Shown: positions 42,330 through 52,119 of the stretch, one piece after another
How positions within the stretch are numbered: position 1 is the first letter of the stretch
How the letters are laid out: every line of letters starts with the position of its first letter
Origin: CAVYUC01 sp963816685
GTDB taxonomy: Bacteria > Bacteroidota > Bacteroidia > Bacteroidales > Prolixibacteraceae
NCBI GenBank assembly: GCA_963816685.1
Contig: CAWFMB010000005.1
Span: forward strand, 1 to 64,000
Direction of reading: 5' to 3'
Length of the DNA stretch: 64,000 nt
Program-made: the position numbers and the translations under genes
The notes under the pieces: model-generated
Seen by the model: the letters and a program-made list of their open reading frames with translations, nothing else
What the model was told of the DNA's origin: nothing
Database searches by the model: none

Positions 42330-43658
42330 TTAATGAATAACATTTGCCCTGCCAATGCTATAATAGGAAAATCCGAATTCATTCATTTCATCGGGATCAT
42401 AGATATTCCGTCCGTCAAAAATAAGTTTGTTTTTCAGTAATCTTTCCAATACCCTGAAATTTGGCATTCTGAATTCAGGCCACTCTGTAACAAGAATCAA
42501 GGCATCTGCATCAATACATGCTTCATATTCATCTTTGGCAAAAAGTATTTTATTTCCTAAAATTTGTTTTGCCTCTTCCATGGCCACCGGATCATAAGCA
42601 ACAACTTCAGCACCTTCATCGATCAGATGATTAATAATTACAAGGGATGGTGCTTCGCGCATATCGTCGGTCTTTGGCTTGAATGCCAATCCCCACATCG
42701 CTATTTTTTTCCCTTTTAATTCACCTTTAAAATGTGCTTTAATTTTATGGAACAAAACTGATTTCTGCCGGTAATTCACCTTCTCTACAGCTTTTAATAT
42801 ATCAAGGGAATAGCCTTTTTCGTCAGCTGTTCGAATAAGTGCCTGCACATCTTTCGGGAAACAGGACCCTCCGTATCCGGTTCCCGGATAAATAAATTTA
42901 TGACCAATCCGATTGTCCGAACCTATTCCTTTTCTTACAGAATTAACATCAGCGCCAACAATTTCGCAAAAATTGGCAATGTCATTCATAAAACTGATTT
43001 TGGTTGCCAGCATTGCATTTGCAGTGTATTTTGTCATTTCCGATGAAATAACATCCATGAAAATAATGGGGTGACCGTTGAGTAAAAATGGTTTGTACAA
43101 TCGTTTTATCACCTTTTCCGCGCGTTCCGAATTGGTGCCAACAATAATGCGGTCGGGTTTCAGAAAATCTTCAACAGCATTTCCCTCCTTTAAAAATTCG
43201 GGATTTGAGGCAACATCAAACATTAAATCCACGCCACGCTTATTCAGTTCTTCCTGAACTTTTTCCTGAACCTTTTTTGATGTTCCAACCGGAACTGTGC
43301 TTTTCGTCACTACCACAAGGTAATGATCCATAACTTTCCCAATTTCTGCTGCAACGGCAAGAACATACTGAAGGTCGGCGCTGCCATCCTCACCGGGTGG
43401 GGTACCAACTGCAATAAAAACTGCATCAGCATTTTGAAGACTGGTTTTTAAATTGGTTGTAAAGGATAAACGTCCTTTTTCTACATTTCGCTGATAAATA
43501 TCTTCAAGCCCTGGTTCATATATTGGAATGCGCCCACTGTTCAGCATTTCAATCTTTTTTTCGTTTATATCAACACAGGCAACATTCACTCCTGTTTCAG
43601 CAAAACAGGTTCCGGTAACCAAACCCACGTATCCTGTTCCAACAACTGATATTTTCAT
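42330..43658 (-). CDS. ugd: UDP-glucose 6-dehydrogenase
   Basis: 442 aa. N-terminal Rossmann VVGTGYVGLVTGTCFAE, central helix, and catalytic Cys in GTGYGGSCFPKDVQAL. Further markers: VAVGTPPGEDGSADL, KSTVPVGTS, NPEFLKEGNAVEDFL, and LAFKPKTDDMREAPS in the C-terminal domain. It oxidises UDP-glucose twice to UDP-glucuronate. First gene of the nucleotide-sugar group (ugd, UXS, galE, barrel-like gene, rfbB); the 300-base spacer before it should contain the promoter. Confidence 0.94.
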   Translation of the reverse strand: MKISVVGTGYVGLVTGTCFAETGVNVACVDINEKKIEMLNSGRIPIYEPGLEDIYQRNVEKGRLSFTTNLKTSLQNADAVFIAVGTPPGEDGSADLQYVLAVAAEIGKVMDHYLVVVTKSTVPVGTSKKVQEKVQEELNKRGVDLMFDVASNPEFLKEGNAVEDFLKPDRIIVGTNSERAEKVIKRLYKPFLLNGHPIIFMDVISSEMTKYTANAMLATKISFMNDIANFCEIVGADVNSVRKGIGSDNRIGHKFIYPGTGYGGSCFPKDVQALIRTADEKGYSLDILKAVEKVNYRQKSVLFHKIKAHFKGELKGKKIAMWGLAFKPKTDDMREAPSLVIINHLIDEGAEVVAYDPVAMEEAKQILGNKILFAKDEYEACIDADALILVTEWPEFRMPNFRVLERLLKNKLIFDGRNIYDPDEMNEFGFSYYSIGRANVIH

Positions 43659-43958
43659 GTGAATAAAATTATATTATACTTTATTTCTGTGGAATTCATC
43701 CGGAGAAGTATTTACGTAATTTTCAAAAAACGTATGTTTTGAATTTCAGATAAAATTGCTGCATTCAAAAGTAGCACATTTTGAAATGACGTCAAAAACA
43801 TTTGTCTGAACGGGTTGATATTCCTGTTTACAAAAAACGTAAAAAGCCCGTTATTGTTTATTCAATTTGATGGAGTGCGTTGCTTTTGGCAGCTAATATT
43901 TGTATTTTCGACAAATATTTAATTTATCTTTTTACAAAAAAATTTAAACCTTGGAATT
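43659..43958. other. Divergent intergenic region
   Basis: Promoter space for ugd (minus) and the HU/SPOR gene (plus). No exact TAnnTTTG box: the nearest, TAATATTTG around 43893-43901, has one extra base. No gene or strong repeat. Confidence 0.5.
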
Positions 43959-45002
43959 TTGAATTTAGGATTGTATGTCAGCCAATTATTGCCGGAACAT
44001 GAAATGGTAATTGTGCCTGGATTTGGAGCTTTCGTATCTGTATATCAACCTGCCCGGATAGATAAGGAAAGCAATCAGATATTGCCTCCGTCCAATGAAG
44101 TTTCGTTTAATTCAAAAATAAGGAACAACGATAATTTACTGGTTGGTTATGTATCCGAACAGGAGAAAATCATCCCTGCTGAAGCCCTTAAATGGATTGA
44201 AAAAGAACGTGAGGATATTCTTTACCGCCTCGATAAAGGGGAAAGAGTAATGATAGAAGGTTTAGGAACTGTTAGTCTGAATGAATCCCGGGAGATTCAG
44301 TTTGAATCCTTTGAACACGATAATTTACTTCTTGAATCTTATGGATTGGGAGCCGTTTCATTGGAAGATGAACCTGAAGATGTAGTTGCAGATGAAATAA
44401 TTTTGGAAACCGAAGAATCAGCTGTTATACCATCTGCGAATCAACCTGAAGTAAAAGATGCAGAGCCTGAATTTCAGCCTGTTGAAGAAACAGAACCCTG
44501 GTATGTGGAAGATAACAGGGAGGAGAAAAAGAAAAGCTGGTTGTGGCTGCTGCTTATTTTGGTGCCTCTGGTTGGAGCCGGCATTTATATTTATTTTAGC
44601 AAGGAAAAGGATTCACCAACAGTGGTTAACTCAGCAAATGTTCAGCAACAACAGCCGGTTGAATCCCTTCCGGAAAGTGCTGAATTTATTGAGAATCTTC
44701 CTGATTCGGCTGTTTCTGATTCAAGTGGTTTGGCAGTAACACAAATTCCGGAGATACAGGAAAATAATAACACTGAAATTAAATTTTACCTGGTCGGCGG
44801 AAGTTTTAAAGAAGAAGAAAATGCTGAGAAATACCTTCAGCAATTAAAAGATGCCGGTTACGAGCCTTTTCACCTTGGAAAGAGAGGTAATTATTATTTA
44901 ATAGGAATTGGCACATATTCCTCAGAGGAAGATGCTTTGGCAGCACAGGATTCCTTTTTTGAAAAAAACAACGGCTCTGGAGCCTGGGTTTATGAGCAAT
45001 AA
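43959..45002 (+). CDS. HU-CCDC81-like and SPOR domain membrane protein
   Basis: 347 aa, starting from TTG 43959 (no ATG precedes the conserved region in frame). Residues about 1-120 are the Bacteroidota HU-CCDC81 domain pair (LGLYVSQLLPEHEMVIVPGFGAFVSVY ... PPSNEVSFNSKIRNNDNLLVGYVS, then IEGLGTVSLNESREIQFE). After an acidic linker comes one membrane helix (about 192-212, WLWLLLILVPLVGAGIYIYF) and a C-terminal SPOR domain (about 270-345, FYLVGGSFKEEENAEKYLQQLKDAGYEPF). SPOR domains bind denuded peptidoglycan at division sites. Hence a cytoplasmic DNA-binding-like domain is tethered to a periplasmic septal-wall sensor. Confidence 0.85.
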   Translation: MNLGLYVSQLLPEHEMVIVPGFGAFVSVYQPARIDKESNQILPPSNEVSFNSKIRNNDNLLVGYVSEQEKIIPAEALKWIEKEREDILYRLDKGERVMIEGLGTVSLNESREIQFESFEHDNLLLESYGLGAVSLEDEPEDVVADEIILETEESAVIPSANQPEVKDAEPEFQPVEETEPWYVEDNREEKKKSWLWLLLILVPLVGAGIYIYFSKEKDSPTVVNSANVQQQQPVESLPESAEFIENLPDSAVSDSSGLAVTQIPEIQENNNTEIKFYLVGGSFKEEENAEKYLQQLKDAGYEPFHLGKRGNYYLIGIGTYSSEEDALAAQDSFFEKNNGSGAWVYEQ

Positions 45003-45061
45003 AAACATTTTAAAATTATGAAGGATTAAAAGCCTTATTTGTAAATCTAAACCAATAAATT

Positions 45062-46390
45062 ATGAATCCATCAAGAAGAAATTTCATTAAAAATTCAGCA
45101 TTGGCTGCATCGGCAATCGGAGTGGTTTCAATAATTCCTGAAAAAGTCTGGGCATCAGATGTTGCACCAGGTGACAAGGTAAATGTTGCACTCATTGGCT
45201 GCCGGAATATGGGATTCGGCATTCTGAAACACCACCTTGATACGGGAATGGTTAATTGTGTTGCTCTTTGCGATGTCGATGAAAATGTACTCAAGGAACG
45301 TTCACTTACAGTAAAAACTGATTATAACCAGTCGCCTGAATTGTACAACGATTTCCGCAAAGTTCTGGAACGAAAAGATATCGATTCGGTGATTATCGGT
45401 ACTCCTGACCACTGGCATTGCCTGATAATGGTATCGGCCTGCCAGGCCGGGAAAGATGTGTATGTTGAAAAGCCCATGGCCAATACCATTGGTGAATGCA
45501 ACATCATGGTTAAAGCCGCCAAACGTTATAACCGCATTGTTCAGGTGGGCCAGCAGCAGCGTGACAACAAAACTTTTATCGAATCAATGAAGCTGATAAA
45601 GACGGGCGAAATCGGAACCCTTCGAAAAGTAAACATCTGGGCAAATTTCAATTACGGACTGGGTTCCACACCAAAACCAGACGGGCCGGTGCCTTCAGGC
45701 GTGGATTATGACTTCTGGCTGGGGCCTGCTCCAAAACGGGCATTTAATCCCAACCGTTTTCACGGAAGCTGGCGCCACTACTGGGATTATGGCGGCGGCC
45801 TGATGTCGGACTGGGGCGTGCACCTGCTCGATATGGGAATATGGGCCGGAGATTTGATTGAACCTCCCAAAACAACGGTGACCTATGCAGCCAACCTTTC
45901 AAAACAAAAAATGGATCGGGAAACGTTCGATACGATGAATGTCATTTTTCCCAAGAATAATTATGTAATTAACTGGGATATGACTGCCGGAATTCAACAG
46001 GGACCCTACGATACACCATATGGAGTGGAGTTTGTTGGAGAAAAGGGAACAATTGTTACCAACCGCAATCGCTATCATTTATATCCCGAATGGGACAATG
46101 AAAAGAAAGCGCCTAAAACCGAAGAAGTTTCCCTCGATGGCAGCACCGATGCACACCGCTTTCATGTGGATAATTTCCTGAAATGCATTAAATCGCGGGA
46201 AGAAACATCATGCACTCCCGAAAAGGGCAGGGCAGCCGCATTGCATGCGCATATTCCAAATATCGCAGCACGCATTGGTGCAACTGTTTTGGAATGGGAC
46301 GATGAAAATAACCGCTTTACAAACAATAGGGAAGCCAATGATTTTATTACTCCTGAATACAGGAAACCCTGGAAATTACCTGAAGTTTAA
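45062..46390 (+). CDS. Gfo/Idh/MocA family oxidoreductase, Tat-exported
   Basis: 442 aa. Twin-arginine signal SRRNFIKNSALAASAIG with cleavage near residue 30 (KVWAS). NAD motif VALIGCRNMGFGIL, the EKP motif VYVEKPMAN, and the FHGSWRHYWDYGGGLMSDWGVHLLDMG substrate segment typical of the GH109-like, Tat-exported members. Sugar redox enzyme of unknown substrate. It opens the glycan cluster and is followed 18 bases later by a Tat-exported isomerase-like protein. Confidence 0.85.
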   Translation: MNPSRRNFIKNSALAASAIGVVSIIPEKVWASDVAPGDKVNVALIGCRNMGFGILKHHLDTGMVNCVALCDVDENVLKERSLTVKTDYNQSPELYNDFRKVLERKDIDSVIIGTPDHWHCLIMVSACQAGKDVYVEKPMANTIGECNIMVKAAKRYNRIVQVGQQQRDNKTFIESMKLIKTGEIGTLRKVNIWANFNYGLGSTPKPDGPVPSGVDYDFWLGPAPKRAFNPNRFHGSWRHYWDYGGGLMSDWGVHLLDMGIWAGDLIEPPKTTVTYAANLSKQKMDRETFDTMNVIFPKNNYVINWDMTAGIQQGPYDTPYGVEFVGEKGTIVTNRNRYHLYPEWDNEKKAPKTEEVSLDGSTDAHRFHVDNFLKCIKSREETSCTPEKGRAAALHAHIPNIAARIGATVLEWDDENNRFTNNREANDFITPEYRKPWKLPEV

Positions 46391-46408
46391 TCTGAAAATA
46401 TCTGTAAA

Positions 46409-47254
46409 ATGAGTTCAAGAAGAAGTTTTATTAAATCAGGAGTTCTTACAACTGCCGGTTTATGTGCTGTTAATCCATTGGTATCCATTGCCGGAGAAGG
46501 CGGCAGTAAATTGAAAAATTTCGGGTTTATATCAGGAATAGCCGGCGACGCCATGAAGGCGGACTGGAAAGGTACCCTTGACAAAGCTGCCGCATTTGGA
46601 TTTACCGAAATCGAAGGTGGAAGCAGTTATGCCAGTTCGCCAAAGGAATTCGTGAATTACTGCAAAAAGATTGGTATTAAGCCAATTGCAGGCGGAATCG
46701 ATTTCAAGGCGAAGGATGATGAACTCAATAAATCCCTCGATCAGATAAATGAACTGGGAGAAAAATATGCAGTGGTTTACTGGCCCTGGTATGTAGGTGG
46801 ACCGTTTACACTCAAAGATTGCAAAAAATCGGTGGAAATGCTCAATGAACTGGGACCAAAAGTAAAAGCAAAAGGCCTGCAATTGCTTTGGCATAACCAT
46901 GACAAGGAATTTACCACGATGGAAGAAGGATTACCATTTGATTACCTGATGCAAAACACTGATCCCAAAACGGTAAATTGTGAAATGGATATTTACTGGG
47001 TGAAAAAAGGGGGTGGCGATCCGCTGGAAATGCTTAAAAAATACAATGGAAGAATTAAAATACTCCATGTAAAAGATATGGCACCGGATGAAGATTTTAT
47101 TTGCCCGGGTTCCGGTATTATCGATTTTAAACCAATTTTTGAGGAAGCCCAAAAACAGGGTATCAAACATTATATCGTAGAACGGGATAATGAACCGGAT
47201 GGAATTGGCTGCCTGGAATCAAGCGGGGAATTTTTGAAAAACCTGAGATTTTAG
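46409..47254 (+). CDS. Tat-exported sugar phosphate isomerase/epimerase family (TIM barrel)
   Basis: 281 aa. Tat signal SSRRSFIKSGVLTTAGLCAV. AP_endonuc_2/xylose-isomerase-like barrel with LLWHNHDKEFT (metal His), CEMDIYWVKKGGGDP, KILHVKDMAPD and HYIVERDNEP near the end. Members act on keto- or aldo-sugars such as 3-keto-sugars produced by Gfo/Idh/MocA enzymes; the pairing with such an oxidoreductase 18 bases upstream supports this. A related barrel gene lies in the frameshift region at 49860-50779, but that one lacks the Tat signal. Confidence 0.82.
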   Translation: MSSRRSFIKSGVLTTAGLCAVNPLVSIAGEGGSKLKNFGFISGIAGDAMKADWKGTLDKAAAFGFTEIEGGSSYASSPKEFVNYCKKIGIKPIAGGIDFKAKDDELNKSLDQINELGEKYAVVYWPWYVGGPFTLKDCKKSVEMLNELGPKVKAKGLQLLWHNHDKEFTTMEEGLPFDYLMQNTDPKTVNCEMDIYWVKKGGGDPLEMLKKYNGRIKILHVKDMAPDEDFICPGSGIIDFKPIFEEAQKQGIKHYIVERDNEPDGIGCLESSGEFLKNLRF

Positions 47255-47350
47255 AATGCTTTCACTGGAAGTAAATAAAGGATGAAATACAATTCAAAAT
47301 GTATTTTGAATATAAATACATTCTGATTTTTTAATGATAATTTAGTTGAA

Positions 47351-48344
47351 ATGAAGAAGTACATCTTTCTGTATGGTCTGTTTTGCATTTTATTTTTAGC
47401 AGCCTGTAGAAATCAACAGTCTCCGGTTAATCCAAACGCTACAAAAGAAGCAGAGGAACTTTTGAATTACCTGTACAGCATTAAAGGCGAAAAAATTCTG
47501 TCAGGTCAACATAATTACAGCCATGAGTTGTTGCGCTCAACTGACAGTGTAATTGCCATTACCGGAAAAACGCCTAAGATTTGGGGAAGCGATTTTCTTG
47601 GAACTGCAGAAACCAGGCAAAATCTGGTGAATGAAGCCATCAGACAATATAAAGCCGGTAGTATCATCACTTTAATGTATCATCAGGTAAAACCTTTTGA
47701 TCCGGATAGCCTGGGCTTTTCAGGGAGTGTTAAAGGCAGGGTAGCCGATGATCAATGGGAACAGATTGTTACCCCGGAGACTGAATTTTACAACATGCTG
47801 ATTGAAAAAATTGGATGAAGTTGCTGGTTACTTGAAGCAGCTGCAGGAGGCAGGAGTCCCGGTATCTGTGGCGGCCTTACCACGAAATGAACGGAATGTG
47901 GTTTTGGTACGGAAACCGTCCCGGGCCGGATGGTTTTGTAAAGCTCTGGAAAATCATGTACGACCGGTATGTAAATTATCATAAACTAAACAATCTGATT
48001 TGGGTATGGAATGCAAATGCTCCGCGCGACTGGAAAGATGATGAAGCTTATCCGTATCATTTGTTTTATCCCGGGCAATGATATACTAGATGTTCTGGCC
48101 GCCGATATTTATAAAAACGATTACAGACGATCGCATCACGACCAGCTGCTGGAATTAGGGAAAAGGAAAACCAATCGCAATTGGTGAATGTGGAATTTTG
48201 CCTACTCCGGAAATTTTGAAAGAGCAACCGCAGTGGGCATGGTTTATGGATTGGGCAGGATTTATCTGGCGGAAAAATGAACCTGAAAAGGTTCGGGAAC
48301 TGTACAATTTTGAAAAGGTAGTTACCCGAAAAGAACTAAAATAA
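47351..48344 (+). pseudogene. GH26 beta-mannanase-like lipoprotein, interrupted by four frameshifts
   Basis: Lipoprotein signal MKKYIFLYGLFCILFLAAC, then GEKILSGQHNYSHELL (GH26 start). Frames change at about 47805-47810 (A run), 47862-47866, 48071-48076 (CCCGGG) and 48161-48164 (A run), each repaired by removing one base. The rebuilt protein (about 329 aa) reads YLKQLQEAGVPVLWRPYHEMNG (acid/base Glu), FVKLWKIMYDRYVNYHKLNNLIWVWN, LDVLAADIYKNDY, then the nucleophile region IAIGECG, and ends at 48342-48344. Close homologue of the intact gene at 52120-53253. No in-frame stop remains after repair, so the breaks look very recent or are sequence errors. Confidence 0.8.
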
Positions 48345-48497
48345 TGATGAAACGAACATGTTTACAGATAAACACAAACAACCATGAACAAAATACATGT
48401 GAGTTCCCTGCCCGATGGTCAGGCGGGCATCGGGTGAAAAAGTGGATAAAGAGAGAAAGTTTAAGTAACAACTAATGAGTAATAAATAATTTGACAG

Positions 48498-49639
48498 ATG
48501 AAAAAGATAAAAGTTGGTATGGCCGGATTCGGATTTATTGGTCCGGCACATATAGAAGCACTTCGCCGAATTCCTGGAATTGATGTTGTTGCGGTTTCAG
48601 AAACGTCGGAAAAGCTTGCACAGGAAAAGGCAGACTATTGGGAATTGAAAAGTATCATGGAAATTTTGACGAACTTTTAAAAGAGGATATTCAATCTGTT
48701 CATATTTGCACACCAAATTATCTTCATTTCGATATGGCTAAAGCTGCTTTGAATGCCGGCAAACATGTGGTTTGTGAAAAACCGCTGGCAACAACTGTCG
48801 AAGAAGGTGAAGAATTGCTGAAAATTGCAAACGAAAAAGGATTGATTCACGCCGTTCATTTTAATATCCGTTATTATCCGCTGGTGCGGCAGATGAAAAT
48901 TATGCGCGAAAAAGGTGAATTGGGTGAAATCTATTCAATAATTGGGTCCTATTTGCAAGACTGGCTTTTCTACAATACCGATTATAACTGGAGGCTGGAA
49001 CCCGAATTTCCGGAAAATCGAAAGCTGTTGCCGATATAGGTTCGCACCTGATGGATTTACTGGAATACATTTCAGGGGTTAAAATTACGGAAGTGATGGC
49101 CGATTTCAATACAATTCACCGTACACGTAAAAAACCACTCAAACCTGTTGAAACATTTACCGGGAAGATGCTGAACCCGGAAGATTATAAAGATGTTCCA
49201 ATTTCAACTGAAGATTATGCGACCATAATGCTGCGGTTCGACAATGGAAACAAAGGTGCGGTTACAGTGAGTCAGGTTGCAGCAGGTCGAAAGAACAGGC
49301 TAAGCCTCGAGATTTCAGGATCGAAAGAAACATACAACTGGTGCTCTGAATCGCCAAACGAATTGTGGATTGGGAAACGTGATGCTGCCAACCGGATTTT
49401 AATGCGCGATCCTTCGCTTTTTGAAAAGGAAAGTGCTGAATTAATTTCATTTCCCGGCGGCCACAACGAAGGTTTTCCTGATACTTCCAAGCAACTGTTT
49501 AAAGAGGTTTATGAAAATATCCGCTCAAGGAACAATGAAAAACGCAAAATTCCCTGCTTTCGAAGATGGATTGCGGGAACTGGTGCTTTGTGAGCGAATA
49601 CTGAAAAGCAATGAAAAACAGCAATGGGTGAAGGTTTGA
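48498..49639 (+). pseudogene. Gfo/Idh/MocA oxidoreductase, interrupted by three frameshifts
   Basis: Cytoplasmic form (no Tat signal): MKKIKVGMAGFGFIGPAHIEAL, then the EKP motif VVCEKPLAT, the HFNIRYYPLVRQMK segment and DIGSHLMDLLEYISG. Frames change at about 48640-48642 (G run, one base missing), 49007-49009 (T run, one base missing) and 49526-49528 (one A extra). After repair the protein runs to TGA 49637-49639 with FEDGLRELVLCERILKSN at its end. About 380 aa. It follows the broken GH26 gene in the same direction. Confidence 0.8.
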
Positions 49640-49859
49640 TTTTAAACACAGTTCAAACTGAAAAATTTTGGAGACAGATAATCCAGGCATTCCGGAATCG
49701 ATAAAAAGGAGCTTTCAAATGAATAATAAAGTTTGAATTTTTTTAAAGAAATATGATTTTGAATGAATTAAAGAGCCTGTTTGACTGAGTTTATAATTCA
49801 TAATAAGGAAAACAGGTGTGTTCAGAATAAAGAACAATTAACCAATAAACGAATATACC

Positions 49860-50779
49860 ATGTTGGATTTAGGATTTGTTAGCGCCATTCTGGCTGATAA
49901 AAGTTTCGGGGAAGTCGTTGAATTTGCTTCGGAAAACAGTTTAAATGTGTGGAAATGATGAGCTGGCCGGTTGGGAAAAGCCGAACGACGATATGCCGGA
50001 GTCACACACATCAATGCAGACGAAACCGATGATAAAAAAGCTGCGGAAATAAAAGCGGTTCTGGAAAAAAACAAGGTTTACATTTCCGGACTGGGTTACT
50101 ATCCTAACCCGCTCGATCCGGATAAACAACAGGCTGAAGTTTATACGGACACATCAAAAAGGTAATCCGCACTGCAGCAAAATTGGGAATCCCGGTGGTA
50201 AATACATTTATTGGCCGCGACCCGGTAAAGAGTGTGGAAGAGAACCTGAAAAAATTTGCGGACGTCTGGCCCGGAATCGTAAAAATGGCCGAAGAAAACA
50301 ATGTTAAAATTGCAATTGAAAACTGTCCGATGATTTTTACCCGCGACGAATGGCCGGGCGGAAAAAACCTGGCATGCTACTCCTGCAATCTGGCGGCAGC
50401 TGTTCGAAATCATTCCCAGTCCGGCATTTCGGCCTGAATTACGATCCTTCACACCTGATCTGGCAGCATATGGATGAGGTAAAACCAATTTTCGATTTTA
50501 AAGACAAAGCTGTTTCACATTCATTTGAAGGACGTAAAAATAGATCGCGATAAATTAAACGAAGTAGGAATTATGGCATATCCGCTTGACTATCATTCGC
50601 CCAAAATACCTGGTTATGGCGATGTGAACTGGCGAAGTTTTTTCTCCGCACTTACTTCCGTAAAATATCGCGGGCCGGTTTGTATTGAAGTCGAAGACCG
50701 CGCATTTGAAGATTCGGAAGAAGATGTGAAAAATGCCATTTTAACCAGCAGAAATTACCTGAAACAATTTTTAGCATGA
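49860..50779 (+). pseudogene. Sugar phosphate isomerase/epimerase (TIM barrel), interrupted by about six frameshifts
   Basis: ATG 49860. Rebuilt protein, about 306 aa: LDLGFVSAILADKSFGEVVEFA, then CVEMMSWPVGKAERRYAGVTHI, GLGYYPNPLDPD, VVNTFIGRDP, KIAIENCPMIFTRDEWPGG, FGLNYDPSHLIWQ (metal-binding Asp/His) and HIHLKDVKID. Frames change at about 49941-49944, 49975-49980, 50145, 50372-50380, 50427 and 50508-50511. The last frame overlaps the GH43 start as ATGA. The pattern AERRYAGVTHI is shared by cytoplasmic members of the family that process sugars beside Gfo/Idh/MocA genes. Confidence 0.78.
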
Positions 50780-52089
50780 AAAAAAACCTGTTTATTCTGT
50801 TCCTTGCAATTACCCTGAAATCATTTGCCCAAAATCCAATTGTACCGCCGGGAATTTATATTGCGGATCCGTCGGCACATGTCTGGAACGACGGGAAATT
50901 GTACATTTACGGTTCTCTGGATGAAAGCACAGATTACTATTGTTCTTACCGCCACCACGTGCTCTCAACAACCGATTTGCAAAACTGGAATATCACAAAA
51001 GATGTATTTTCATCCCGGGGTGATAACGACCAGGTTCCCTATTCCGACGCACTGCTTTTTGCACCCGATTGCCAGTTCAAAAACGGAACTTATTATTTGT
51101 ATTACTGCCAACCAGATCCAAATGCAGCCGAGGGAGTAGCCACAAGTTCATCGCCAACCGGACCTTTTACCAACGGACAAAAAATGGAAGTTGCCGGAAT
51201 TGAGCAAATCGACCCCTGTGTTTTTATCGATGACGACGGACAGGTTTATTATATCTGGGGACAAATGCAGGCGAAAATTGCCAAATTGAAACCCAATATG
51301 ACGGAAATTGATACGTCCACCATCATAACTGATTTGGTGACCGAAAAAGAACATTTCTTTCACGAAGGCGGATATATGGTAAAACGCAACGGAATTTACT
51401 ATTTCATCTATGCGCATATGGGCCGCGCCAACCGGCCAACTAGCATTGGTTATGCCACCAGCGATTCACCAATGGGACCATTTAAATACGGGGGTGTGAT
51501 TGTGGACAACGATCACTGTGACCCGGCAACCTGGAATAACCACGGATCGATTGCGGAATACAACGGACAATGGTATGTTTTTTACCATCGCTCCACCCAC
51601 AACAGCCGGATGATGCGTAAAGCCTGTGTGGAACCCATTCATTTTAATGAAGATGGCAGCATTGATGAAGTGGAAATGACTTCGCAGGGTGCAGCTCCAC
51701 CTCTCAATGCCTTTGAAAAAATTGATGCCGAACGTGCCTGTCTGTTGTTTGGAAATGTAAGGATTCAACTGTTTGAGCCGATGAATGAAGAATTGGGCGG
51801 AATTGAAAATGAAGACAATGTCGCTTACAAATACATCGATTTTAAAGCGGGCGCTGAAGAAATGACTATTCGCTTAAAACCGCTGAAAAAAGGAGGGAAA
51901 ATAGTGGTACGGCTCGATCAGCCATGGCATCCCGGAATAGCAACCTTTGACATTCAGGGAGAAGAAAACGGAGACTGGAAAACACTGACACAGAAAATAG
52001 AAAAAACCGAAGGCGTGCATGCGCTCTGGCTTACTTTTTATGGCGAAAATGAAAATTTGTTTAACCTCGACTGGCTTCAGTTTAAATAG
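50776..52089 (+). CDS. GH43-family glycosidase with C-terminal CBM6-like domain
   Basis: 437 aa. Signal peptide to residue 19 (LKSFAQ). Five-bladed propeller with ADPSAHVWNDGKLYIYGS (general base D31), IDPCVFID (D146) and FHEGGYMVKRNGIYYFIYA (acid E197), then CDPATWNNHGSIAEYNGQWYVFYHR. Residues about 310-437 resemble CBM6 (GGIENEDNVAYKYIDF, GGKIVVRLDQPWHPGIATFDI, NLFNLDWLQF). Likely an arabinosidase/xylosidase acting on side chains. It overlaps the preceding isomerase stop (ATGA) and is followed 30 bases later by GH26, so all belong to one operon. Confidence 0.88.
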   Translation: MKKNLFILFLAITLKSFAQNPIVPPGIYIADPSAHVWNDGKLYIYGSLDESTDYYCSYRHHVLSTTDLQNWNITKDVFSSRGDNDQVPYSDALLFAPDCQFKNGTYYLYYCQPDPNAAEGVATSSSPTGPFTNGQKMEVAGIEQIDPCVFIDDDGQVYYIWGQMQAKIAKLKPNMTEIDTSTIITDLVTEKEHFFHEGGYMVKRNGIYYFIYAHMGRANRPTSIGYATSDSPMGPFKYGGVIVDNDHCDPATWNNHGSIAEYNGQWYVFYHRSTHNSRMMRKACVEPIHFNEDGSIDEVEMTSQGAAPPLNAFEKIDAERACLLFGNVRIQLFEPMNEELGGIENEDNVAYKYIDFKAGAEEMTIRLKPLKKGGKIVVRLDQPWHPGIATFDIQGEENGDWKTLTQKIEKTEGVHALWLTFYGENENLFNLDWLQFK

Positions 52090-52119
52090 AAATTACACAT
52101 CTGAATAAAAACCAAAACT

